Shown in pieces: positions 42,408 to 52,529 of a DNA stretch of 64,000 bases. The notes under the pieces are model-generated. The model worked only from the letters and a program-made list of their open reading frames with translations. It made no database searches and had not been told where the DNA came from. Numbering within the stretch: the first letter of the stretch is position 1; each line of letters begins with the position of its first letter. This stretch comes from Acanthamoeba sp. SK_2022b. Lineage: Eukaryota; Discosea; Longamoebia; Acanthamoebidae. The translations under genes and the position numbers were made by a program. The stretch covers positions 87,273-151,272 of the forward strand of contig JANDJZ010000064.1 in NCBI GenBank assembly GCA_027943245.1, in the 5' to 3' direction.

Positions 42408-44466
42408 GTAGACGGGCGTGCCGTCGGCGGTCCACCTCCATTGCCCCTCAAACAGAAGGAAGAGCGCCTTCTCACAGACAGTCAGCTCACTCCACTCCGC
42501 ATGGTCGGCCTCCAGCTGCTCCAGAACCTTGTTGCGAAGTCCCTCCTTCCTGTAGAAGTCGTCACGCACCACGAGCTTCATGACCGAAGGATTGGCGGTC
42601 TTGATCAAAGCTGTGGCGTAAGGCTCCTCAACGTCGCTCTTGAGCAGGCCCACCGCCCAACACTCTGCATATGCACGTACTACAAGACGTTAGTACACTA
42701 CACAATAACAGCAAGGAGAATATATATGTGCCTGTAGGTGATGGAGCCTTGACTCTCCTGACAACTGAGGCGGGCGCTGTGGTCTTTTTGTTCTTGATCT
42801 TCTTCTCCTCTTCATCGGTCTCATCCACATTGCTCAGCTTCTTCTTCTTCTTCTTCTTATTCCTAACTAAACTGTACTCTTCATCAGTGTTGTCGTCATC
42901 GCTCTTCTTGTTCATCTTCTTCTTCCTATTCCCATCATCCTCATCCTCATCCTCATTGTCGCTGTTGCTCTTCCTCTTCTTACTTCTCATCTGCCAAGCA
43001 GGGCCACTTCTGTTGGATCTCTTAGCTACTCTCGCCCCTGTCTTTGTCGTCCCCTTCTTTGTCGTGGCTATCCTAGTCTTGGTCGTTACTTTCTTCGCCT
43101 CGTTCTTGGCATCGGCCTTCTTCTGAGCCATGGTCGCCTTCCTCTTCTCGGCTGGAGTGAGCCTCTTCTGCTCCGGCTTTTCATGGGCAATGAGAGAAGA
43201 ACCCACTGGATCGACGGCCATTTGGCCAAGCTGCTTTATCATATTGCGCATCTCCTAATACATTCTGTTAGCGACAAGAAGACAAACAGGAGAGTGCAAA
43301 CAAAGGAACAGGAAGATGTACCAAGCGGGTGGTAACACCATGCTGTGAGCTGTTCATTGGTGCGTTGGTTGTGGACAGTGCAAAGGCATCATCGTCACCC
43401 AACGTCGTGAACATGTCCTCGTCGCCCAACATCGTGAGCGTGTCCTCATTGCTCAACGTTGTGAGCATGTCCTCATTGCTCAATGTCATGAGCGTGTCCT
43501 CATTGCTCAACGTCATGAGCGTGTCGTCGTTGCCGGTCGTCGTGAACATGTTGTCGTTGCCGGTCATCGTGAACATGTTGTCATTGCCGGTCGTCATGAA
43601 CATGTCACCCAAGTACGCACCAAGCGTCTTGTCACCCAAGTCGTTGGTGCTGACAATGCCCTGTGCTCGCTTGATTTCGTCCTTGAGCCCCTTCTTCTCA
43701 ACTGCGCCATACTGTTGAAAAGAGAAGTGTGAGTTCAGAAGTTGCAGAATGAAGTAGTAGGGAGAAGATTAACCTTTTTTTCAATCAACATAAACTTGCA
43801 GACGTTATGTCCCTTTGCATACGCGCTACACCCATTCATCACCCAGTCGCACCACCACTTGATGGACTTCGTTTCATGTGTAGGCCCATCATAATCGTCT
43901 GGGTGGTCATCGTGCGTGTACTCCTGAGTGGCATTGATCGCTTCATGGATGAGCCTTTCAACCCACGCCAAATCTGATGTCGAAAAACGACTTAATATAA
44001 CACCTTCACGTAACGATCCAGGCATACGCACCCTCAAGTAGCAGAGATTTGTATTCACACAGGCTGAGTCGTGGAGAGATGGACTCAAAGTCACTCAGCA
44101 GTCCCTGATCCAGCCTGACTCAAAGCTCAGTCCTACGTGTACATAGCTGAAGAATTGTGAGCAGGTAGCTGATCAAAAAGCTTGGTAATGGCGTACCAGT
44201 GGAGTCAGGCTTGCATTGACCCAAGCCAGCGCCTCCTCGGAGAGAGGGGCACCGCCATGCAGCTCTCGCAGCTCGGCCACACCAGCAGTTTCGACAAGCT
44301 TGCGTTCATTGATAGCCCAGCTAGCGTGATCGAAGTAGATATCTTCCACCTTTGTCGTGAAGTGTAGAATCGTCTCACGCCTCATGATGATGTTGTCGGA
44401 CTTCGTCACTTGCTTCTTGATATCCTTGAGGAGTACCATAAGCTCAGCGAACTGCTCTTGAGTCAT
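42408..44466 (-). CDS. Lys-rich accessory protein of transposon-like locus
   Basis: A multi-exon minus-strand gene, best start ATG 44466 (MTQEQFAELMVLLKDIKK). Pieces: helical N-terminal part (44173-44466); LAWVERLIHEAINATQEY and SIKWWCDWVMNGCSAYAKGH (about 43780-43980); a degenerate repeat in which LSNED- and TGND-type units recur (43395-43610); a strongly Lys/Arg- and Asp/Glu-rich stretch (about 42770-43240) that looks like a nuclear-targeting, nucleic-acid-contacting linker; and a folded C-terminus (SVMKLVVRDDFYRKEGLRNK). No known family is recognised. Its divergent position next to a transposase-like gene suggests the second protein of a mobile element. This is inference. Confidence 0.55.
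43395..43610. repeat. Degenerate coding tandem repeat, about 30 bp per unit
   Basis: Seven or so imperfect units with cores such as aacatgtcctcgtcgcc and gagcgtgtcctcattgctc. On the minus strand they code recurring blocks of the MTTLSNED type. Confidence 0.8.
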
Positions 44467-45247
44467 GTAGTGTCAGTCAGCGTGCTGGCGCCAACCCTGT
44501 AGGAACCTAGCGATGTCGACCACTTTGTAACCTCACGACGTTAGCAACGTTCATGCATACACACAGAGGAAGCCAATGCACAACTCATTGAAGGTGCTAC
44601 ACTGGATGCTGGTCGTGTTGAGGGTCGAGGTGCATGAGCGGCCACTGCCACAGCAGTCCAATTTGTGCCTGTGCGTGTTTATTTAATGTTTAATAAATCG
44701 AAAACCAATAGATGCCCACTTGAATCCTTTGTACCTGGTGATGCTGATTGAGATTGCATGGGCCGGGGTGACTTCAAGTGGGGTCCTGTTACATATGCGA
44801 AAAAAATCTCACGTTAATCTGTTAATCTTCACGCAAGATGAGCGGCATTACACACCCATGGCCATGCTTGCGGCGCTTGCCAATGCTTGCCTGCGGCCGG
44901 CACTTGCTAATACACACATTTAACCCACAAATTAGTAAAATCACAAACAAATGCCGCAACTGTAGCAGTCAAGCACGCACCGAGTTGGTGCGTCTTTGAC
45001 ATGGTGGCAGGGCACTATCGCCTCTGCCTCAGGTGAGGTGCTGCCCCTGCGGGGAGCACTCTAAAGTCTGCCCATCTTCTTGCCAGCGTTTTTGTTTGCC
45101 GGCACAATATGTCCAGTATTTTTCCGGTTTTATCGAGGATAATTCCCCCCTTCCTTGTGCCGGTTGCCACCGTTGCCACCGCTGGCCAGTGGGCAGCTTT
45201 TCCGGCTAAGGTAGGCGGCCAAGCACGGAAATTTCATACATTCCATA

Positions 45248-45267
45248 ATCCGGGCAATTGCCCGGAT
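45248..45267. repeat. Perfect 20-bp palindrome
   Basis: atccgggcaattgcccggat is identical to its own reverse complement. It lies 11 bases before the TATA-like box and is a good candidate for a dimeric protein-binding site or cruciform. Confidence 0.95.
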
Positions 45268-45277
45268 GCCCCCCCAG

Positions 45278-45285
45278 TATAAAAA
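45278..45285 (+). promoter_or_regulatory. TATA-like box
   Basis: TATAAAAA about 125 bases upstream of the ATG at 45409, just after the palindrome. Position and AT content fit a core promoter for the rightward genes. Confidence 0.55.
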
Positions 45286-45408
45286 CGTTTCTGTGGCAGG
45301 GCGGTCAAAGCAGAGTGCTCCTCAACGGGGCAGCACCTAGCCAGGTGCGGAGAACCCCTTTGATCTGTTCAGGGGTAGCCCATACCCATTTCATTTAATT
45401 GTGCATAC

Positions 45409-46969
45409 ATGTTGATGCAGGATCAACAACATGTCATGTTGCAAATCACAACCCAGCAAGGCGTATGCTTCCCCAGTCAAATTTGGCGCCTAATTTGGAC
45501 CAAATCTTCTAATAATTTTTATTACAGATGCTTCAACGCAGCGCGCTACAACATAAAGAAGCAAACAAGGCGCAGGTCAAAAGGCGCCAAGAAGCACCTC
45601 CACATACAACCTACAATGTATGTACATACATTTCTGATTTGTAAGTAACTGAGATTTGCTAATGATTTACAAAAGGGAGATGGCCGCTGAAGCACTTGGC
45701 CACTACAAACGAGGAAACAGCTGGAAGTCCATTGTTGAGAACATGATGAGATGGCGCAAGGTCAAACTGGTGCGTTTTCCCAATTTTGTTGAATTAATCT
45801 CCATCTAATCGTTAATCTTGATAGGAGCGCCCATATGAGATATGTGTCTCGCTCAACGATCTCAAGATGCGTATTCACGTGGCGTCATCAGTCAAGGAAG
45901 CCAAAGCCCTCAAGTACAATAAGCAGACGATCTTTGGTGAGGACGAGTCAGCCAACTTCTACCTGCACCACTACCATCATTGGACCTTCAAAGGCGAGGT
46001 GCGCAATTTTGAGACACACATCTACACCAACAACATGCGCGAAGGCGTGGACATCCTCTATCAGCAGCTCTTCTGTGTCTTCATTAACTACGTGGGACTT
46101 TCAACACACGAGGAAGAGCTGTTTGCCATCTTCACCGCCTACCACAACGCATCGTACGTCTCTTGTCCTCTATTTTAAAAACCTAATTAACATTGACAGT
46201 GTGCAGATGGGCAAGACGCGTAGCACACTCGCATAAGAGGCCCAGGCCACCCTCTACACCTCTTCTCTCCTCCCCGGCCTACACATCAACACCAACACTT
46301 GAACCGGCCCCTTCACCCGTACCGGCCCCTTCACCCAAACCGCCACCCCCAGATGAGGAGGATGACAATGACCCTCTCCTTGAGGAGATGATCCATCGAT
46401 TGGTACTCCTCTTTTAATGCATTATTTGGTTCTTAATCGTCTTGCTGACTATTCAACAGCTTGACAAGGACCAGCTGCCACACTCTGTTCAGGAGATGCC
46501 CTCAAATTTGGATCAGCTCCAGCTCTGGGGACTCTCAGACCAGAGCGTCGACACCTACTCCCTTGATGGTGGTCCCAAGCAGCTCATTAGATGGGTCTCT
46601 GTGAACCGCCTGCGCATGCACATTGTGCTTGATGAAGCAGGAGCGATCCTCTTCGCCAGGTGCAGTCTGCATTGGTGTTGGCGGCGGTTGCATGCCTGGG
46701 AAGAGGTGGTGTCCTACAGGGACACATGGTATGTACCCTTTCATGTTTATTTTGAGTACCACAATAATTAACTTATCCTCAGGCCCTTGCAAGCGTCTGT
46801 GTGCGCGCCGATGGAGCTTGTGTGCCCCTCGTGCTGGCCAAAGTTGGTCAACTGCTTGGCGTTCCCAGGAGCAACCCCACCTGAGTGGAGCGAGGACCTC
46901 CTCTCCTCGCTCCAGTACTTGGTCAATGGTTTGCCATGGACTGTGGACACTCCCACCTCTTGTGAATAA
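45409..46969 (+). CDS. Unknown protein of transposon-like locus, upstream of transposase
   Basis: A spliced gene of about seven exons. ATG 45409 opens MLMQDQQHVMLQITTQQG and joins, phase 0, to the exon at 45538 (MLQRSALQHKEANKAQVKRR). A consensus gtaagt donor near 45643 joins the exon coding EMAAEALGHYKRGNSWKSIV. Later exons include ERPYEICVSLNDLKM, HHYHHWTFKGEVRNFETHIY, a Pro-rich linker with an 18-bp direct repeat (about 46298-46333), LPHSVQEMPSNLDQLQLWGL and, last, CAPMELVCPSCWPKLVNCL, where CPSC may be half of a zinc site. The stop is TAA 46967-46969. No family is recognised. It ends only 30 bases before the next gene, so the two may be parts of one element. Confidence 0.6.
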
Positions 46970-46999
46970 AGTTGTTAGACCGAAGGGGGGGGGACAGGA

Positions 47000-49900
47000 A
47001 TGCAGTGGACCAAGGTGATCAAGGCCAACTGTGGGTGTGGGGGAAAGGCGACAAAGAACAAAAACCGCCACATACACACGAGGAAGCATATGCTATGGCT
47101 TATATCAGGTACAGTCCCATCCCTTGCTTTGCAGTACCACAGACTGACAGTCACCATCAGAACAACAGAAGCGAGATGCACAGGACGAGGCACGAGACAA
47201 GGCACGAGACGAGGCACGAGATGAGGCATGAGACGAGGCACAAGACGAGGCACAAGACGAAGAACCAATTGTTGACAATTGGCATGAACTTGACAATCTT
47301 GAGGACCTCGACAACAAGGACCCTGGTGACGATGGCCTTGATGACAATGGCCTTGATGACGATGGCCTTGACAACCTTGACTTCGACAATCATGTAGGCT
47401 CACAGGATGAGAGTGAGCTGGAGAATCAACAATTTTTGCAGTGCTTTTTTAGTGAGGCTACGAGGGCTGAGGACAAAGACCTCGAGAGTGACGAGGGCTT
47501 CACACCCTATTTCAATGGTCTGGATGTTCCTTGTGCAAACGAAGATGAGATCAACCAATACCCCTTCGCCACGCAGGTAAGCATTCCAATGTTTCATCGC
47601 ATGTTTGATAATTCTCATATGTTCATGTTTATCAGGGACGCATACGTCAACGCACAACCAAGGTTTCACAAATGCTCAACGAGAAAAACAAGGCCCTCTG
47701 GGAGCTTCGTCAGCACCACGATGGTCTGACTGATGAAGCGATGCAAGACATCCTTACGTTGTTGGCGTTGCCGCCATTCAACGACAAGGACGTCGCCCCA
47801 ACATCATGGGTGTTGTGCCAGGTTGGGCGCATATGTTCCCTTCTTTTTTTTTCGATTTTATTTAGCTTATAAGCTTTTATTAACACTTTTATTTCAGCAT
47901 TTTTTCCCACCTCTGCAGGAGCAGTGTGCCAAGGTAACCAAGTCAAAAACGAACAAGAGGAAGCCTTTGTACTTCATCAGCCCAATCAATGTCATCAGAG
48001 AGAGGTATAAGTCCGGTCATGGAAGAGATGACATCTTCCACTATTGTGACAATCAACAGCAGAGCCATCCTTGCCACTGTGGATGGTTCCAAGAATGCGA
48101 ACGGTAAGTCTTCTTTCTTCTCTTCGTTGATTACTCAACAATTCCTTTCATTCGCCAGGCTCTTCAGGGCGAGGGCCAGAGCTGAGGGACTCATGCCTGA
48201 ACAGTGTTGGATGGTGCTCCCGGTCTTCTACATTGACGTGTTTGAGCAAGTGCGCTCATGGAATGCATTGGTAGAGGGCATCTATATGTCCTTGGCCAAC
48301 ACACTGACCTGTGAGCATTGTGCCGCCAGTTCGTGGATCCTCCTCTGTGAGGTGCCTCCTGGCTGCGACCTGTTTGAGGCGCTGCGCATTGTCATCATTG
48401 AGCCGATGCGACTGCTTGAGTGTGGTATCAACGTCGAGTTCAAGTTGGCTGGCATTGTACAGTGCTATGGATCCATCTACTGCATCCTTGGTGATCATCC
48501 TTTGCAGGCGAAGCTTGCAGGTAGGTTACGTGCTCCCCATTTTCATTGTGTTAACTTTGTGGGCTACAGGGCTTGCCAGCTGTGGATGGGCGCCTTGCCA
48601 ATACTGCCACAAGCCGGCAATGTTGTTCCCAGTCATGGACTGGCCGTGTAAGTGGGGGGACACAGGCGAACTCATCAACAAGCCAGGCAAGTGGAATCCC
48701 CATGGGTGGAGTGAAGCACACGAGGTGGCGCTCAGCAAGGCAAGCTCTGGCTGGTGAGGGGAGAAGGGTGAGGCGCTGGAAGAGATCAAGTACAATGGCT
48801 GGAGCACCAAGGCCGCCAGTCCATTTGGCGAGCTTCTCTGGATGCAGCGCTCGTTCTTCTCATGCTTCAGCATCTGTTTTCTTCACCTCGAGTTGCTGGG
48901 GCTCTTCAAGGTATGCATTTGGTTGGCGTAGTGTATTTTACGCTAATCAATGCATGACAGAGACATCTGCGTTATACGTGCACGAAGCATGATATCAGCA
49001 AGGAGCTCAACCAGCGCATCAAGAACTACAGCCCCTTTCTGGGCAAGGATAGCTTCAGCACGCGCTTTGACTTTGTGAAAAAGCGAGGCAAGATGGTACG
49101 TTACCTGCATCAACTTTTATTGATAATAGACTAACTGTTAACACAGAGTATTGTGTCTCTCACTGGCGGCGAGTTGGAGAGTCTTGCACAGGTCATCAAG
49201 GTCTGCCTGATGGGCTTGATCCCGGCAGAGGAACTGCTCTGCTGGGAACGGCACATCGACATCATTCGTCTGCTTATGCAGGACGATTTCAGCGACCATA
49301 CCCTCGAGAAGCTGGCCATGCTCACGCGATCCTGGAAGGCCAACATGTATCGGCTCTACTGGAACGTCAACGAGGTGAAAAAGAATAAGAAGAGGAGGAA
49401 GGTAACGACGAGGAGGGACAAGAGGAAGAGGAGTACCGACGACAGCTATGACAACGATGATGATGACGACGACGAAAGTGAGTGGACCAAGTTGAGCTTC
49501 ACATTCACCAACTTTGAAACCTGTGAACACTGGGGCGACACAATCAAGTTCCTTGGACCCCCAGAGTTTCAAAACACGAAGCTCTGGGAGCAGCGACACC
49601 AGCTGGCCAAGCGAATGACAATGCACACGAATCAACGCAACATCACACGTGACGTCCTTGTCAGGGTTCGTTCATCTCTACTTGCTTATTCAATGAAAAT
49701 AACGGCGTGCGTGGTGTGGGACAGACACACGAAAAGGATGCTGTCCTTCGACGACAGGAGGTGCGTGCCAAGCGACCAGTCAAGAGGAGGACGCCCTACA
49801 CCGTCACCTGCAGCTGCGAGAAGGCGGGCGATTTTCGTGGCATGCGACTTGCGCGCTTGCAGCTCGGCGTGACTCGACACCTTGGCGAGGCAGGGTGGGC

Positions 49901-50375
49901 CAAGACGATTGTCAGCTCATGCATGTCTCACTACAGTTGTCACTTCTACGGCCATTATCTACGGCAGCGCAACGTCATCGTAATGCGAGTGCCGGCGAGC
50001 CATGCAACGGTGCGGTCGTGATTGGTAAAGTGTACACACTTGTTAACCTTATTTATTTGTGTACAGGATGCATTCGTCTTCAAGGACGATCGGGTGGTCA
50101 GGCTGCTTGCGCCAGGCGATCAGCACAAGCACGTCGTGGTGGCAAGAATCATGCGGATTCTTACCTTGGTGCATGATGGTGTGCGTCTTCCATGGCTTGA
50201 GGTGTGCTTTGGGCAGCGCCAGCGACCAGGTCTGCGGACTCAGCGCTTTGTCTGGTTCGAGATGAGTGAGGTGCGCTTCTATGTGCCTTTGGGATGGGAC
50301 GGGTGGAGCGTGGCCCGCTGCATCAGCCTGCCTCTGGACAGCACCAGTCCTCGGCTACATCTCTTCAACCACTGA
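47000..50375 (+). pseudogene. TNP2/Plavaka-like transposase, interrupted
   Basis: ATG 47000 opens a short exon with Cys/His pattern CGCGGKATKNKNRHIHTRKH. The following frame is acidic (DDGLDDNGLDDDGLDNLD), then reads FISPINVIRERYKSGHGRDD, CWMVLPVFYIDVFEQVRSWN, CILGDHPLQAKLAGLASCGW and APCQYCHKPAM. This order (central core, then a G-x-C-x-x-C knuckle) resembles TNP2-type transposases of fungal Plavaka and plant CACTA elements. Later exons include TFTNFETCEHWGDTIKFLGP and a C-terminal part ending at TGA 50373-50375. TGA at 47229-47231 (in a GAGGCACGAGAC tandem repeat, where neighbouring units read CGA) and TGA at 48755-48757 (frame open again afterwards) interrupt the model. It is a decayed copy unless both stops lie in introns. 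Confidence 0.6.
47183..47270. repeat. 12-bp coding tandem repeat (gaggcacgagac)
   Basis: About seven copies, coding repeated DEAR/DEAQ in the transposase frame. One copy carries CGA to TGA at 47229-47231. Confidence 0.9.
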
Positions 50376-50780
50376 ACGACTTGGCAAATCACTGACCGGT
50401 GGCCCACTGACGGGCGCGAGGCAGAGGACGAGGAAGAGGCAGAGGACGAGGCAGAGGGCGTTATGGAAGGATAGCGAGGGGCTGCGTTCTCGCAGGTTCT
50501 CGCTCTGTGTGTACTGGCCTTAACCTCGATAAAATCGCTTACCCCATACACTCGAACTTAACCTCCCCGTTTTTCTGGGCTGTCCTGCGGCTGGAGCTGG
50601 TCGCAGAGACTCGAGTCGGGTAGAGGGAAATTCTCGAGTCCCTCCGACCCTCCGTTTGCCCAGTGCTCCTCGCTCTTGTACGGCGTTAAAAGACACCGCC
50701 GCTAAGACCGCGAAGAAATGGGAGCAGAGTTCACCCATAAACAAGAATGTCATCGGTGCCGTGACTGGCGGCAGTCCATT
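50376..50780. other. Gene-free stretch right of the transposon-like block
   Basis: It contains a purine-rich GAGGCAGAGGAC-type repeat at about 50418-50462, similar in style to the repeat inside the transposase. The rest (50500-50780) shows nothing I can name. Confidence 0.6.
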
Positions 50781-51299
50781 TTATGGGGCAGAGAGCTTGG
50801 CGGTGATGATGATGTTGTAGATGAAGCTCGCCGACTGCAGCAGCATCACGTCGGACGAGAAGTAGCGCGAGAACACCACGCTCCGCGGCGCAAAGGCAAA
50901 GTGGAGCACGCTGCGCCCGACCGTGTCCATCATGTACGACAGCACCACCAACAACGGGAACATCAGGAAGCACGACGAAACCTGCACCCACCATGTGCCG
51001 TTGGTCGTGTCAGTAGAATTGAGAGAGAGAGCATGCGGTACAACGGCGAAAGAGGGAGAATATGGGAAGGCGGACCCCGATGGCGAACTTGAAGCTGATG
51101 GACGAGGAGAAAAAGGAGGAGGCGATGAGGAGGCATGCGAGATGGGGCAGCAGGAACGCGATGTCCGTGGTCCCGAAGATGAGGGCCCACCACATGGTGT
51201 TGATCAGCCGCGTGCACAGCGGGTGGGCTCGCCCGTCGGTCAACCGCGACGCCTCCCCTGGACACACAAAGAATTCAAGAGAAAGAGATGATACCGTGT

Positions 51300-51369
<70 letters not shown>

Positions 51370-52241
51370 AAACGTTGATGAGGTGATGTACGGTCGATGG
51401 TGTCGGCCTTGGCCTTGGCGGTGGAAGCCAGCAGCATGAACACCGTGTTGACGAGCGCGCTGCTCTCACGCACGTTGAAGAACGCCGCGAAGAAAATCGC
51501 CACGTGCAGCGTCGTCTTCCACTTCGCATCGGCGCCCTGTGCGCACCACAAGCACAGCTCAGCGCCACACGCGCACCTCGCCGACCTAAGCATCGCACGA
51601 ACCTCGAAGGAGGGCGTGACGGCGCGGCCGCCGGCGATGGCCATGTAGTAGAGCAGGGCGATGAGGCCAACCAGCACGACGAGGTCGACCCACCAGCTCG
51701 ACAAGAAGACAAAGAACAGCGGGCTCCGCTCGAGTATCGACGCCAGCGTCACAAAGGAGTGGCTCTGCTGTGACGAGTAGTGTGGCGGGAGATGGGCGTG
51801 GAGGGTCGAAGAAGATGAGGGCGCTGTTGAGGGGTGAGCCACCTGGGGCGACATCACAGCACCGAGTTGATTGAAGATGAGAGGGACGAGGATGAGGGCA
51901 GTGGTTTGCCAGGCCTGCTTTACGGTGCAAAGCTCGAGAGAGGGCGGAAGGGGCGCGAGCGGGATTGAAGGGGAGGGCGGGATCGATGAAGACGAAAATG
52001 AGCGCGAAGCAGCAAAAGATTGTGAAGATGAAGAAGAAGCAGGAGCCGACCTGCGGTCGTAGGCCGCTGCGCGTGGGGCAGGCGAGAGGCGTGTGTTGGG
52101 TGTCCAAGAAGAAGAAGAGGGTGAGGAGACCACGCGCGAGAGGCGCTCTGGTGGCCCAACAACGAAGGCGCCCTCATTGCTGTCCGACGGCGAGGCTGGA
52201 GGCTTGAAGCTCCAACCATACTTGACTGTCGTCGTGTCCAT
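50781..52241 (-). CDS. Multi-pass membrane protein, family unknown
   Basis: ATG 52241 opens MDTTTVKYGWSFKPPASPSD, followed by a long Ser/Pro-rich, probably cytosolic N-terminus. Hydrophobic segments follow: WQTTALILVPLIFNQLGAV (about 51840-51895), WWVDLVVLVGLIALLYYMAI (about 51640-51700), TTLHVAIFFAAFFNV and ALVNTVFMLLAST (about 51410-51515), TMWWALIFGTTDIAFLLPHL plus LIASSFFSSSISFKFAIGV (about 51075-51205), VSSCFLMFPLLVVLSYMMDT (about 50925-50985) and FIYNIIITAKLSAP to the TAA at 50781-50783. A GT run (51304-51366) lies in one intron. The count of about eight helices suggests a transporter- or receptor-like fold, but no family motif is seen. Confidence 0.65.
51304..51366. repeat. (GT)n microsatellite in intron
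   Basis: A dinucleotide run in an intron of the membrane-protein gene; it reads (AC)n in transcription direction. Confidence 0.95.
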
Positions 52242-52529
52242 TGTGCTCTCGCGTTTTACTGTTTAGCAAGCCGACCGCTTGTTTACTAGCCCTCTTGTGG
52301 TGCGCCCACGAAATCTCACCGATATTGAGGCTGCGCAGTGCCGCGCACCTCCGCTCCCTCCCTTGATGGTCAGCCTCTGTCACGCCATAAGCATAAGGTG
52401 AGTACCTTCATGGTCCTCCCCACACAAAGATGACCTTCTCCCATTGGTGGAGAAAATAGCTCCGGTGTGGCGTCCACCGGGGCCAGCTCTGTTTGGCCAT
52501 TACCGCCAGAACCCCACGCCACCAACACA

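Larger units (their letters stand above)
45036..45338. repeat. Inverted repeat, two 27-bp arms 249 bp apart
   Basis: Arms 45036-45062 and 45312-45338 are reverse complements at the outer 12 bases (aggtgctgcccc) and inner 10 bases (ggagcactct), with an unmatched 5-base centre in each arm. They enclose the palindrome at 45248 and the TATA-like box. Confidence 0.85.
44467..45408. other. Bidirectional intergenic region of transposon-like locus
   Basis: 942 bases between two outward-facing genes. It holds an inverted repeat (45036-45062 and 45312-45338), a perfect palindrome (45248-45267) and a TATA-like box (45278-45285). The short open frame at 44720-44923 shows no coding character. Confidence 0.65.
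42408..50375. mobile_element. Transposon-like block (two-sided, TNP2/Plavaka-type)
   Basis: One minus-strand and two plus-strand genes around a structured 0.9-kb intergenic region. Signs of a mobile element: transposase-like sequence in the third gene, in-frame stop codons in it, coding tandem repeats, an inverted repeat and a palindrome between the divergent genes, and flanks of ordinary genes. I could not find convincing terminal inverted repeats or target-site duplications at the outer edges, so the limits given are only the outermost coding ends. Confidence 0.5.

Noticed and set aside
42671..43126. A Phe/Leu/Ser-rich plus-strand frame of 151 codons
   Set aside because: Antisense shadow of the Lys-rich linker of the accessory gene.
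43395..43610. CRISPR-like array
   Set aside because: Units are contiguous, degenerate and coding, with no unique spacers; no cas genes and a eukaryotic setting.
44720..44923. Short plus-strand ORF in the divergent region
   Set aside because: 67 codons, no homology I recognise and no support from splice sites or composition.
50590..50660. A tRNA-like stretch with a TTCTCGAGT loop
   Set aside because: The apparent T arm has a loop far longer than 7 bases and no acceptor, D or anticodon arm can be drawn.
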